In this document: in pieces, positions 17,508 through 25,604 of the stretch
Position numbering within the stretch: the stretch's first letter is position 1
Layout of the letters: each line of letters opens with the position of its first letter
From: Phaeocystidibacter sp965659725
Lineage (GTDB): Bacteria; Bacteroidota; Bacteroidia; Flavobacteriales; Schleiferiaceae
DNA: 64,000 nucleotides
Assembly (NCBI GenBank): GCA_965659725.1
Contig: CBFHXG010000010.1
Location: 1 to 64,000 of the forward strand
Direction: 5' to 3'
Position numbers and translations under genes: made by a program
The notes under the pieces: generated by a model
The model's input: the letters and a program-made list of their open reading frames with translations, nothing else
Database searches by the model: none
What the model was told of the DNA's origin: nothing

Positions 17508-17515
17508 CAAAGATA
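17508..17515 (-). promoter_or_regulatory. Candidate -7 element (TATCTTTG) for queA
   Basis: Exact TAnnTTTG match on the minus strand, 16 bases before the queA ATG (17489-17491). No clear -33 TTG at the expected distance. I see no preQ1 riboswitch-like structure in the short leader. Confidence 0.5.
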
Positions 17516-17752
17516 AGCTTCACTTATCGTTTTTCTCCCCCTTTTTCATTTCGGGGATTTACACGATGAAGGTTGCAATTACCACGAAGATCAAACTGGC
17601 AATTAGGAGTATTGAGTCGCCATAGGTAATAGTCATGAGAGAGTAATTTGTGTAAAGCTTTTGTAGTAACAAATGTCGTCATTCGAATGGCTAGGGTAGG
17701 TAAGAATTGACCTACGTATCTCCATTCTTGATTCATTTACGTTCTTTGTGGC

Positions 17753-18877
17753 ATGGGAAAGAAAGTAGCGGTTGTGGTAACCAATGATCTCTCCACGGAT
17801 CAACGCGTGCAGCGCACTATAGGCGTGCTACGTGATATGGGATTCGAAGTAACCTTTATTGGAAGAGAACTGCCTACTAGCATGCCCTTCGAGCCCGAGT
17901 ATAGAACGGTCAGATTCAAACTATCCTTTACGAAAGGAGCTGCTTTTTATGCATCTTTCAATTGGCGACTTTTCAAGTACTTGATGGCATCAGAGTTCGA
18001 TCTGTTCCTGGCGAATGATCTCGATACCCTCTTGGCCGTTGGATACGCTTCGAAGTATAAACAGATACCGTTCATTTACGACAGTCACGAGTTCTTTACA
18101 GGCGTTCCTGAAATTCAGGATCGACCTTTTGTGATGAAGACCTGGAAGTGGATAGAAAGGAAGTTCTATTCCGCAGCATCAGCACGGATCACGGTAAACA
18201 GATCCATTGCCAGACTTCTGGAAAGTGCTTATGGAGGGGAAGAGCCCCATGTGGTCCGAAATATTGGTCAACGCCCACCTCATGTTCCCGAGAAAACACG
18301 TCGCGAGCTTGGTTTACCTGAAGATGCTTTCATCTTTATCAATCAAGGTTCTGGGATCAATGTGGACAGAGGTATGGAAGAAGCAGTGCAGGCCATAAAA
18401 AAGGTGGATGAGGCCACCCTTCTCATCGTTGGAGGAGGGGATGTGATCCCGATGCTCAAGAAGCAAGTGGCAGATGAACAGCTGGGGGAGAAGGTCATCT
18501 TCGTGGATAAGGTGCCTTATGCAGACCTGCTAGCTTATACCAAATTGGCCAACTGCGGTTTGAGCTTGGATAAGCCGAACTCTATCAATTACATGTATAG
18601 CCTGCCCAATAAGCTCTTCGATTACATTCACTCTGATCTTCCCGTGATCACCTCCCAAGTAGTTGAGGTAAAACGGATCGTGGATGAATATTCCATCGGG
18701 ATCACCGTGAATAGTGCAGATGTGAATGAGTTGGCCAATGCCATGGAGCAGATGAAGACGAGATCGAAAGATCAATACTCTGCTGGACTAGCACGAGCAA
18801 AGGCAGAGCTGAATTGGAATCAGGAACGCAAAGTTTTAGAAGAGGTCTTTACACCCTTTCTCAGCGAGCAGAAGTAG
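17753..18877 (+). CDS. Glycosyltransferase family 4 (GT-B fold)
   Basis: 374 residues with the GT-B two-domain layout: an N-terminal acceptor domain starting KVAVVVTNDLSTDQRVQRTIGVLRDMGFEVTFIGR, the IYDSHEFF segment and ASARITVNRSIARLL, then a C-terminal nucleotide-sugar domain with FINQGSGINVDRGMEEAVQAI, LLIVGGGDVIPMLKK, VIFVDKVPYADLLAYT and SLPNKLFDYIHSDLPVITSQ. The DQRV and YDSHE patterns are typical of a Bacteroidota GT4 clade used in surface polysaccharide or lipid glycosylation. The actual donor and acceptor are unknown. Its 3' end overlaps the opposite-strand GT2 gene by 58 bases. A TTCTTTG sequence just before the ATG resembles a weak -7 element. Confidence 0.9.
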   Translation: MGKKVAVVVTNDLSTDQRVQRTIGVLRDMGFEVTFIGRELPTSMPFEPEYRTVRFKLSFTKGAAFYASFNWRLFKYLMASEFDLFLANDLDTLLAVGYASKYKQIPFIYDSHEFFTGVPEIQDRPFVMKTWKWIERKFYSAASARITVNRSIARLLESAYGGEEPHVVRNIGQRPPHVPEKTRRELGLPEDAFIFINQGSGINVDRGMEEAVQAIKKVDEATLLIVGGGDVIPMLKKQVADEQLGEKVIFVDKVPYADLLAYTKLANCGLSLDKPNSINYMYSLPNKLFDYIHSDLPVITSQVVEVKRIVDEYSIGITVNSADVNELANAMEQMKTRSKDQYSAGLARAKAELNWNQERKVLEEVFTPFLSEQK

Positions 18878-19734
18878 CCCAATTTCCAGAGATCGAAAAT
18901 GAAGAGGTTGGGGTCAGTACCCAAAAGATTCTTTTCAAGGACACCTCGAAGTCGTCTAAAAAGGAAACCCACGAGATGATCGGCCTTTACTTTGGCCAGT
19001 TTTTGCTGCATATCATACAGCCTGAAATCTTCGTCAACCATGCCCATTTTACAGAGCGCCTCCAGATTCTCAATGGAACGAGCCGTTTTGTTCAAGAAAA
19101 CTTCAGCTGTCTCCAAGCCCGCATGTTCCACGGGTGAATCAATGTACATCGGACGAATAAAGGCGTATTTCAACTGCCTGCCGAACAAGGTATCTTCATG
19201 TCCATATTCCGTAATGGATTCATTGAACCTAACCTTGTTGAAGCTGTCCTTTCCGATCAAGAAAACGAAGGATAAGAAGGATTGATAAGGATTCCTGCTT
19301 CGATCGATGGGTGATTTCATTTCCCTGTTCCTGCCGTATTTCCAGCGGAGACGGTACTCAGGACCGGGGTCCTCCATTTCATAGTAAACGGTTCCACCAA
19401 TGGCCGATTCAGAATGCTTGGCCTTCCAGAATCTATCCAATGTATCGGTGTGAATCATCACGGCATCACTGTCAATAAAGAACAGCCACTCACCTTTGGC
19501 TTGATCGGCCAGATGGTTCCTGTTGGCAGATCTTCCTTGGCGTTCATTCCATCGAAAGTACGACACCCCTTCCAGTTCATTCAAGGTTCTATTAGCCTCT
19601 AAATGAACATCGGTAGTAGCTTGATCACAGATCAGGATCTCAAAATCAGTGGGTAGTTCAATGGCTTGAGCGTGAAGATCTTTCACGAGCCTTACCACAT
19701 TCTCATCAAAATTTGGAATGAGGATCGATAGCAC
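18820..19734 (-). CDS. Glycosyltransferase family 2 (GT-A fold)
   Basis: 304 residues. It begins MLSILIPNFDENVVRLVKDL, the standard GT2 nucleotide-binding strand, followed by EILICDQATT, the Asp-rich WLFFIDSDAVMIHTD metal site (residues ~85-99) and a C-terminal acceptor part with ITEYGHEDTLFGRQL, where ED(T) fits the catalytic base. It probably builds a surface glycan. It is two bases downstream of ftsE on the same strand, so it is most likely co-transcribed with it, an unusual partner. The convergent GT4 gene overlaps its 3' end by 58 bases. Confidence 0.9.
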   Translation of the reverse strand: MLSILIPNFDENVVRLVKDLHAQAIELPTDFEILICDQATTDVHLEANRTLNELEGVSYFRWNERQGRSANRNHLADQAKGEWLFFIDSDAVMIHTDTLDRFWKAKHSESAIGGTVYYEMEDPGPEYRLRWKYGRNREMKSPIDRSRNPYQSFLSFVFLIGKDSFNKVRFNESITEYGHEDTLFGRQLKYAFIRPMYIDSPVEHAGLETAEVFLNKTARSIENLEALCKMGMVDEDFRLYDMQQKLAKVKADHLVGFLFRRLRGVLEKNLLGTDPNLFIFDLWKLGYFCSLRKGVKTSSKTLRS

Positions 19735-19736
19735 GA

Positions 19737-20426
19737 TCAGAGTGTGTTTTGAACGGTTTTTACAACCTTGCCATCCTCACATTTCCATGTGTCGAATGGG
19801 AATTTCAGAATGAGTGAATAATCGTGGGTTGCCATGAGAATGGCTCTTCCATTCTGACAAATTTCGCTGAGGAGGATCATGATCTCTTCGGATGTTCTAG
19901 GATCTAAATTACCCGTAGGCTCATCGGCTAGGATCAACTCTGGATCATTCAACAATGCTCGCGCAATGGCAACCCGCTGCTGCTCACCGCCAGAGATCTG
20001 GAATGGCATCTTATGTCCTTTCGTAGCCATACCTACTTTGGTCAATACCTCCTGAATGCGCTTGTCCATCTTCTTCTTATCCTTCCAACCAGTGGCCTTG
20101 AGGACAAATAAGAGGTTATCGTGAACGTTGCGGTCTGTCAGCAATTGAAAATCTTGGAATACTACCCCCATCTTCCTGCGGAGGAAGGGAATCTCCTTCT
20201 CTTTCAATTTGTTCAGGTCGTACCCCACGATGCTTCCAGTCCCTTTTTTCAAAGGAAGGTCGCCGTAAAGGGTTTTCAGCAAACTCGATTTTCCCGAACC
20301 GGTCTGTCCGATGAGATAAACGAATTGCCCTTCATTGATCTCAATGTTCACATCGTGCAATACCAAATGCTGACCTTGATGGATGTGGGCTTCTTTAAGC
20401 GATAGAATGGAGGCGTTGCTCATCAT
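19737..20426 (-). CDS. ftsE: Cell-division ABC ATPase FtsE-like
   Basis: 229 residues, a single ABC ATPase domain: Walker A GQTGSGKSS (40-48), Q-loop FQDFQLL (90-96), signature ISGGEQQR (144-151), Walker B LILADEP (164-170) and His201. The match to FtsE is in LLKTLYGDLPLKKG...YDLNKLKEKEIPFLRRKMGVVFQDFQLL. FtsE works with membrane FtsX to turn on cell-wall amidases at division; ftsX is not in this window, which is common in Bacteroidota. LolD-type transporters are close relatives and cannot be fully excluded. There are two possible ATGs (20426 and 20423). Two copies of ACGGTTAA lie 26 bases apart upstream on the minus strand. Confidence 0.85.
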   Translation of the reverse strand: MMSNASILSLKEAHIHQGQHLVLHDVNIEINEGQFVYLIGQTGSGKSSLLKTLYGDLPLKKGTGSIVGYDLNKLKEKEIPFLRRKMGVVFQDFQLLTDRNVHDNLLFVLKATGWKDKKKMDKRIQEVLTKVGMATKGHKMPFQISGGEQQRVAIARALLNDPELILADEPTGNLDPRTSEEIMILLSEICQNGRAILMATHDYSLILKFPFDTWKCEDGKVVKTVQNTL

Positions 20427-20576
20427 GACAAATTAACCGTTACCACAAAGGAACGAATTTAACCGTGTGGAATATATACCAAACCATCGCGTCTTCGTTG
20501 GGAGATAGAAGAAGCTGCTAACAATTCATGTTGAATAACTGATGGAGTAGTGTCTAAAAGAGATGTACTAGACCCC

Positions 20577-20584
20577 TAATTTTG
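20577..20584 (+). promoter_or_regulatory. Candidate -7 element (TAATTTTG) for the TPR gene
   Basis: Exact TAnnTTTG match 24 bases before the ATG at 20609. It overlaps the in-frame TTG at 20582, which argues for the later ATG. No clear -33 element. Confidence 0.45.
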
Positions 20585-20608
20585 ACGTATAATCCGAAAT
20601 CTGTCTCA

Positions 20609-23600
20609 ATGAAAAGATTGTGTTGGACCCTGTCTTTTGCTGTTCTAACGGCCTCTGCCGCCATGGCGCAGCTAACGGATTGGGAATTGTCGTTGAATAA
20701 GGTCTTCGACGATGGGAAGATCTTGTTCGATCAGCAGATGTACGCTGCTGCCGCAGAGCGATTTGAAACGGTAATGGAAGATGCTCCGCACGAGAAGATC
20801 GATCTCGTAGAGAAATCTTCCTACTACCGAGCCATGTGTTCGGTTCGATTGATGAATCGAGATGCGCAAGATCGCGTGCTGGAGTTCTTATCCGATCATC
20901 CCACAAGTTCATATAGATATGATGCGCTCTGGGAAACTGCCGATTATTTCTTCAACCAAAGAGATTACGACGAGGCTCTAGAGTGGCTCAGCCGTATGGA
21001 TGTTCGCGAAATGCGTCCTAATGACAGAGCGACGTACTTTTTTAAGAAGGGGTACAGTCATTTCATGGAAGAGCAACCGTCTGAAGCCAAAGCCGCTTTT
21101 CGTGAGATCAAAGATGGAAGCTCAAGCTTGGCGCCATCGGCTAAGTACTATTACGCTCACCTGAATTACGAGGATAGCAATTATGTGACCGCCCTGCGTG
21201 AGTTTGAAGCACTGAAGGAAGATCCTTCATTCGGACCTATGGTTCCGTACTACTTGGCCCAGATCTATTATCAAACAGGCGATGATGATAACCTCTTTCT
21301 TGTGGGTAACGAGCTTCTTCACAACGCTACGCCAACGAGAAGTGCTGAGATCGCCAAGTTGGTAGGACAAGCCTTCTTTAGGAGAAAGCAATACAAAGAA
21401 GCACTTCCTTATCTGGAGTTGTACCGGGAAAGAGGAGGTCGTATGACTCAAAAGGAGCACTATCAGTTAGGCGTGGCGTATCACGCAGTAGATCAATATG
21501 AAAATGCCCTCGTTCACCTCAATAAGATCACAGCCCAAAATAGGGACCTCGCTCAACCAGCATTCTACCTCTTGGCCGATTGCTACCTGAAAGCAGGAGA
21601 TAATAATGCCGCTCTATCTGCCTTCAAGGCTACAATGGAAGCTGAGGGAAGTGCCAATATCGTAGAGGAAGCACATTTCAATTATGCCAAACTCTCTTAT
21701 GAGTTGGCCAACCCGTTCGATAATGCCATAGAAGCACTAACGGATTTTAGGAATACGTATCCTGACTCAGAGCACACCAATGAGGTGAATGAGTTATTGG
21801 CCAACTTGTACATTACTACAAAGGATTATGACAAAGCCTTGGAAGCTATAGAGGCGACAGGTTTAGGGTCTATTGTGATGCGTGAAGCCTATCAAAAGGT
21901 GTCCTACTTCAGAGGTGTGGAGCTTTTCAATGCTCTCAAATGGGGCGAGGCTGCCAATGCTTTTGCGAGAAGCTTAGATTACCCTATCAACCAAACCGTT
22001 GCCGCTCAATGTCATTTCTGGTTAGGTGAAATCCATTACAGAAGGAAGGATTACGCAAGTGCGGCTGAATCATATGCTCGTTTTCAAGATCAGCCAGGGT
22101 CTTACAGCATGACAGAATTCCCTATCTCGCAATACAACACCGCTTATTGCTACTTCATGCAAGAGCAATACGATCAAGCGTCTACGGCCTTCCGTTTATT
22201 TGTGGAAAGCAGCAGGGCCGATGAGCAAAGAAAGCTGGATGCTACCCTCCGACTAGCGGATTCGTACTTCATGGAAGGCAAGTATCAATCGGCCGTACCG
22301 TATTACGGCACGTACATTTCCGAGAAAGGTCGCGAAGCGGATTATGCTTCCTTCCAAAGGGCATTGTCCTATGGTCTGAGTGGGAACAATACACAGAAGA
22401 TATCTGAATTACGAGCGCTGACGACGCGGTATCCGAGCTCTAATCTCGCGGTTGATACGCGCTACGAGTTGGGCGCTACACTGTTGAGAGAGAATCAATA
22501 CGATGAAGCGTTGAATGTGTTCAGGGATTTCAGGGATCGCTATCCAAATAGTGTCCAATCTAGAAGAGCCCTGTTACAGATCGGTATCCTTCAACGTAAT
22601 AAAGGCGATTACAACGGATCAATTAGTTCGTTCAATACCTTGGTGGAAGAGTACCCAAGCACGGATGAAGCCCGTGAGGCCATTTCATTCGCACGTTTGG
22701 TATACGATAAAGCGGGAAGGATAGATGAATATGTAGATTGGGTGGAAGGCATTGAATTTGCTGATATCCAACGCGCGTCTCTCGATAGTACTGTCTACCT
22801 ATCTGCCTATGAAAAATACGGACTGAGCGATTGTGCGCAGGCTATACCGGCATTCCAAACGTATCTACAGCGATTCCCTGATGGTGTCTTCCAGGTAAAG
22901 GCCAACTTCCTCTTAGCGGAATGTGCCTTGGGTGAAGGCAATACAGAGATCGCTCGTGAAGCTTATGAAAGAGTCGTAGCAGGCCCTGTAAACGATTACA
23001 GCGAGAGAGCCTGGTTGCAGATCGGTAACATCGCGATAGCCAAAGAGAACTACCAGAAAGCTTTGGAAGCCTACGGACAAGTGGTTCAATCTGCTCAAAG
23101 TGCCGAAAGGTACAGAGCTGCAAGCGTTGGTAGAATGAAAGCTGCAGCAGCACTAGAACAGTGGGATAAGGCGGCCAGCTATGCGGAGATCGCACTTAAG
23201 GATCCGTCTTTGAGCGATTCCGATAGGAATGCAGGATTGCTTATTCAAGCACGCGGATTGTGGAAGACAGGAAAGCGAGAAGCATCGCAACGCATTTACA
23301 GGGTGGTACGTGACTCATCGGTTGGGCAAGCCCGTGCTGAAGCAAGCTATCACATTGCTAGATGGTATGCAGATGAGGAGATGAACGTGGAATCCAATGA
23401 AGAGATCTTCTGGATGATCGACAACCTTCCTAATTATCCGAAGTGGAGATATGAGTCATTATTGGTCATGGCAGAGAACTATTGGAAGTTAGACGACATC
23501 TTCCAAGCTCAGTACACGCTGGACTTCATCATCGAACAACAACCTTCCGAGGGTATGGTAGATCGTGCCAAGGCCTTGAAAGAGCAAATCAATGTAGATG

Positions 23601-23752
23601 TAGCCGCAAAAGAAGCTGCTGCTCAGTCTGATACCATCCAGATCGACCTCGATCAGGTTGAAGATCCTGGAAATGGAGGAGAAGATGACGGACCTGAACT
23701 TATGCAGGATCCAGAAGAAGATGCTGATCAACCTGAAAACATCGAACAATGA
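20609..23752 (+). CDS. Very large exported tetratricopeptide-repeat protein
   Basis: 1047 residues from the ATG at 20609, which starts a signal peptide (MKRLCWTLSFAVLTASAAMAQ). Nearly all of the rest is tandem helical repeats of TPR/Sel1-like type, for example FDQQMYAAAAERFETVMEDAP, NYVTALREFEALKED, QYDEALNVFRDFRDRYPNS and ENYQKALEAYGQVVQSAQS, so at least 15-20 repeat units. The C-terminus is acidic and disordered (QIDLDQVEDPGNGGEDDG). Such large TPR proteins in Bacteroidota serve as periplasmic scaffolds. The stop overlaps the ATG of the next gene (ATGA), so the two products are made together, and the barrel protein is the likely partner at the outer membrane. Confidence 0.88.
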   Translation: MKRLCWTLSFAVLTASAAMAQLTDWELSLNKVFDDGKILFDQQMYAAAAERFETVMEDAPHEKIDLVEKSSYYRAMCSVRLMNRDAQDRVLEFLSDHPTSSYRYDALWETADYFFNQRDYDEALEWLSRMDVREMRPNDRATYFFKKGYSHFMEEQPSEAKAAFREIKDGSSSLAPSAKYYYAHLNYEDSNYVTALREFEALKEDPSFGPMVPYYLAQIYYQTGDDDNLFLVGNELLHNATPTRSAEIAKLVGQAFFRRKQYKEALPYLELYRERGGRMTQKEHYQLGVAYHAVDQYENALVHLNKITAQNRDLAQPAFYLLADCYLKAGDNNAALSAFKATMEAEGSANIVEEAHFNYAKLSYELANPFDNAIEALTDFRNTYPDSEHTNEVNELLANLYITTKDYDKALEAIEATGLGSIVMREAYQKVSYFRGVELFNALKWGEAANAFARSLDYPINQTVAAQCHFWLGEIHYRRKDYASAAESYARFQDQPGSYSMTEFPISQYNTAYCYFMQEQYDQASTAFRLFVESSRADEQRKLDATLRLADSYFMEGKYQSAVPYYGTYISEKGREADYASFQRALSYGLSGNNTQKISELRALTTRYPSSNLAVDTRYELGATLLRENQYDEALNVFRDFRDRYPNSVQSRRALLQIGILQRNKGDYNGSISSFNTLVEEYPSTDEAREAISFARLVYDKAGRIDEYVDWVEGIEFADIQRASLDSTVYLSAYEKYGLSDCAQAIPAFQTYLQRFPDGVFQVKANFLLAECALGEGNTEIAREAYERVVAGPVNDYSERAWLQIGNIAIAKENYQKALEAYGQVVQSAQSAERYRAASVGRMKAAAALEQWDKAASYAEIALKDPSLSDSDRNAGLLIQARGLWKTGKREASQRIYRVVRDSSVGQARAEASYHIARWYADEEMNVESNEEIFWMIDNLPNYPKWRYESLLVMAENYWKLDDIFQAQYTLDFIIEQQPSEGMVDRAKALKEQINVDVAAKEAAAQSDTIQIDLDQVEDPGNGGEDDGPELMQDPEEDADQPENIEQ

Positions 23753-25449
23753 AACCTTTTCAAAGAATTATAGCCATTGGCGTGTACTTGTTCATTGGGT
23801 TGAATGCCAGCGCACAGGAGGAAGAGAATGTAGGCAACGTTGAAATCAATGTTTTCGACAGCTACAAGGCCAAAGTCCGCGAAGCTCGTAAACTGAGTCA
23901 ACAACCTTCCTTCGACGATACCACCACACAGAAGATAGACGTCGATTACGACTTCTCCCCTCGTATCGTGGAAACACAGATCGAGTTGGATCCTATCCCT
24001 GCAGCTAAGATAGCTAGGGTGAGCGTTGAGCGTTTACCTCACAACATGGTGAAACTAGGCGTAGGTAATTACACAACTCCAGAATTGAGTTTGATCTTCG
24101 CCAATTCACGTAACAGGAATCTCTCTTGGTCGCTTGCCGTAGATCATTTCTCAACCTTCACGGGAGCTTTGAGGGATAGAGTAGTGTTCAACGACAACTT
24201 CACAATGCGGAACCAGTTGCGCGCAAATGTGAAAAATGTGGGTAGGACCTGGAGGTCCACTACAAACTTGAATATCGACCTGCGAGACTACAGTTATTAT
24301 GGAGTCCCGAAGTTGGAGGGTGTGAATGAGGTGTTGGCTGACTCCGACCCAACTCGACAGCGGTATTATACCTATGGCATTCAGACACGGGCAGAACGCA
24401 TTCGTTCACGCGGTGCTTTTGAAGGAGTGGACGTGGGTTATCAGTTCCTGCACGACCGTTATGCGGCGCAGGAGCACTACTTAAAGACCATGGCTGATTG
24501 GGTCATTGGATTTGAGAATGTAGATATGTACCTCGGTACTGGCGTGGATTATCTTGATTACAGTTCAGACAGTTCGTCCACATCTTCATACGCCGTTCGA
24601 TTGAAGCCAACCATCAAGCATGAGGTGAATGGTGTCAACTTTACGGTGGGACTCAACCTGAACTTGGTTGGTCAGAATTGGAACCTTCCGGAAGTAGGAG
24701 ACACCTCTGATACGCGCTTCTATTTCTATCCAGAGATCAAGGCTGAGCTTCCGCTCGTTCGCGATGTGCTGAACATCTTTGGTGGATGGGTTGGTAACGT
24801 TGACCTCAATGGATTGTCGGGTATCAGTGATTTGAACCCTTACATCGCACCAGGAGCGGTGATCCGAGAAACGGGCGTGAATAAATTCTACGCTGGTTTC
24901 AGCGGGAGGATATCAAGAAGGTTTGGCTATAACCTACAAGCGGATTATTTCAGATATTCAAATAGAGCGTTGTTCTCAAGAGACTCGCTACAGCTCTTCA
25001 CGGGCTTCGATCCGTTTGTGAATCTTACCTACACCGATCTCGATGTATTGGCGCCGAGGGTTGAGTTGACCTATCACCACCCAAGTGGGGTGGAAGTTTC
25101 CGGTGATGCTACTTACTTGGTCTACAATCTACCGGAAGATGGAGTAGCGTATCATCTACCCGATTTTAAAGGTGGATTACATGTGTCCTATACCTGGAAA
25201 GAAAAGATCACATTGAAGACCGATTTTGTTGTGACAGGTCCTCGATTGGGCTTATCTTCGGTCAACGATGTTGAATCAGGCGCTATGCCTACCTTCTATG
25301 ATTGGAGGTTGTATGGAGAGTACAAGTACAACGATTATCTCAATTTTTACCTGAGTGTCAATAACATACTGAACCAAGACTATGATCTATGGTACGGATA
25401 CCCTGCACAAGGAATCCGTTTTATATTAGGTCTAGCGGTCCGTTTCTAA
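23749..25449 (+). CDS. TonB-dependent-receptor-like outer-membrane beta-barrel protein
   Basis: 566 residues with a signal peptide (MKPFQRIIAIGVYLFIGLNASAQ) and an acidic mature N-terminus. There is no clear plug domain. From about residue 95 on it is a series of amphipathic strands (LGVGNYTTPELSLIFANSRNRNLSWSLAVDHFSTF, then RNQLRANVKNVGRTWRSTTNLNIDLRDYSYYGV) ending in the strand GIRFILGLAVRF, whose terminal aromatic Phe is the signal for BAM insertion. This is a barrel typical of 'TonB-dependent receptor' annotations in Flavobacteriia but may be a passive or structural barrel. It is translationally coupled (ATGA) to the TPR protein, which fits a barrel with a periplasmic scaffold. Confidence 0.8.
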   Translation: MKPFQRIIAIGVYLFIGLNASAQEEENVGNVEINVFDSYKAKVREARKLSQQPSFDDTTTQKIDVDYDFSPRIVETQIELDPIPAAKIARVSVERLPHNMVKLGVGNYTTPELSLIFANSRNRNLSWSLAVDHFSTFTGALRDRVVFNDNFTMRNQLRANVKNVGRTWRSTTNLNIDLRDYSYYGVPKLEGVNEVLADSDPTRQRYYTYGIQTRAERIRSRGAFEGVDVGYQFLHDRYAAQEHYLKTMADWVIGFENVDMYLGTGVDYLDYSSDSSSTSSYAVRLKPTIKHEVNGVNFTVGLNLNLVGQNWNLPEVGDTSDTRFYFYPEIKAELPLVRDVLNIFGGWVGNVDLNGLSGISDLNPYIAPGAVIRETGVNKFYAGFSGRISRRFGYNLQADYFRYSNRALFSRDSLQLFTGFDPFVNLTYTDLDVLAPRVELTYHHPSGVEVSGDATYLVYNLPEDGVAYHLPDFKGGLHVSYTWKEKITLKTDFVVTGPRLGLSSVNDVESGAMPTFYDWRLYGEYKYNDYLNFYLSVNNILNQDYDLWYGYPAQGIRFILGLAVRF

Positions 25450-25525
25450 CCGATTGGATATCGGACCTACACAAAAGCTTTAAAATGGCTTAGTGTTGAT
25501 AAAAATGTTGAAAAACGACGTTATT

Positions 25526-25560
25526 GGAGAGGGGTTTGACCCCTCTTCTTCTTTCTATTC
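25526..25560 (+). terminator. Hairpin behind the barrel gene, before gyrB
   Basis: Stem AGAGGGGT (25528-25535), loop TTG, ACCCCTCT (25539-25546), extendable by a G-T and a G-C pair to ten, then a T-rich tract. It fits a terminator for the upstream pair. The TTTG inside it also lies where a -33 element for gyrB could be. Confidence 0.65.
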
Positions 25561-25570
25561 GTTATTTTTG
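25535..25570 (+). promoter_or_regulatory. Candidate gyrB promoter (TTTG-N24-TATTTTTG)
   Basis: The -7 element TATTTTTG (25563-25570) is an exact TAnnTTTG match, 34 bases before the gyrB ATG. The best -33 candidate TTTG (25535-25538) is 24 bases upstream, slightly long for this promoter class, and overlaps the preceding hairpin. Confidence 0.5.
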
Positions 25571-25604
25571 TGTTTTACGCCTTTAGAATAAAGCTACAGA
25601 CGAA

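Noticed and set aside
17492..17560. PreQ1 riboswitch in front of queA
   Set aside because: The leader is too short and lacks the needed stem and A-rich tail; only a -7 element is visible.
17524..17736. A 70-residue ORF on the minus strand between queA and the GT4 gene
   Set aside because: No family pattern, odd composition, no promoter, and it includes likely regulatory DNA of both neighbours.
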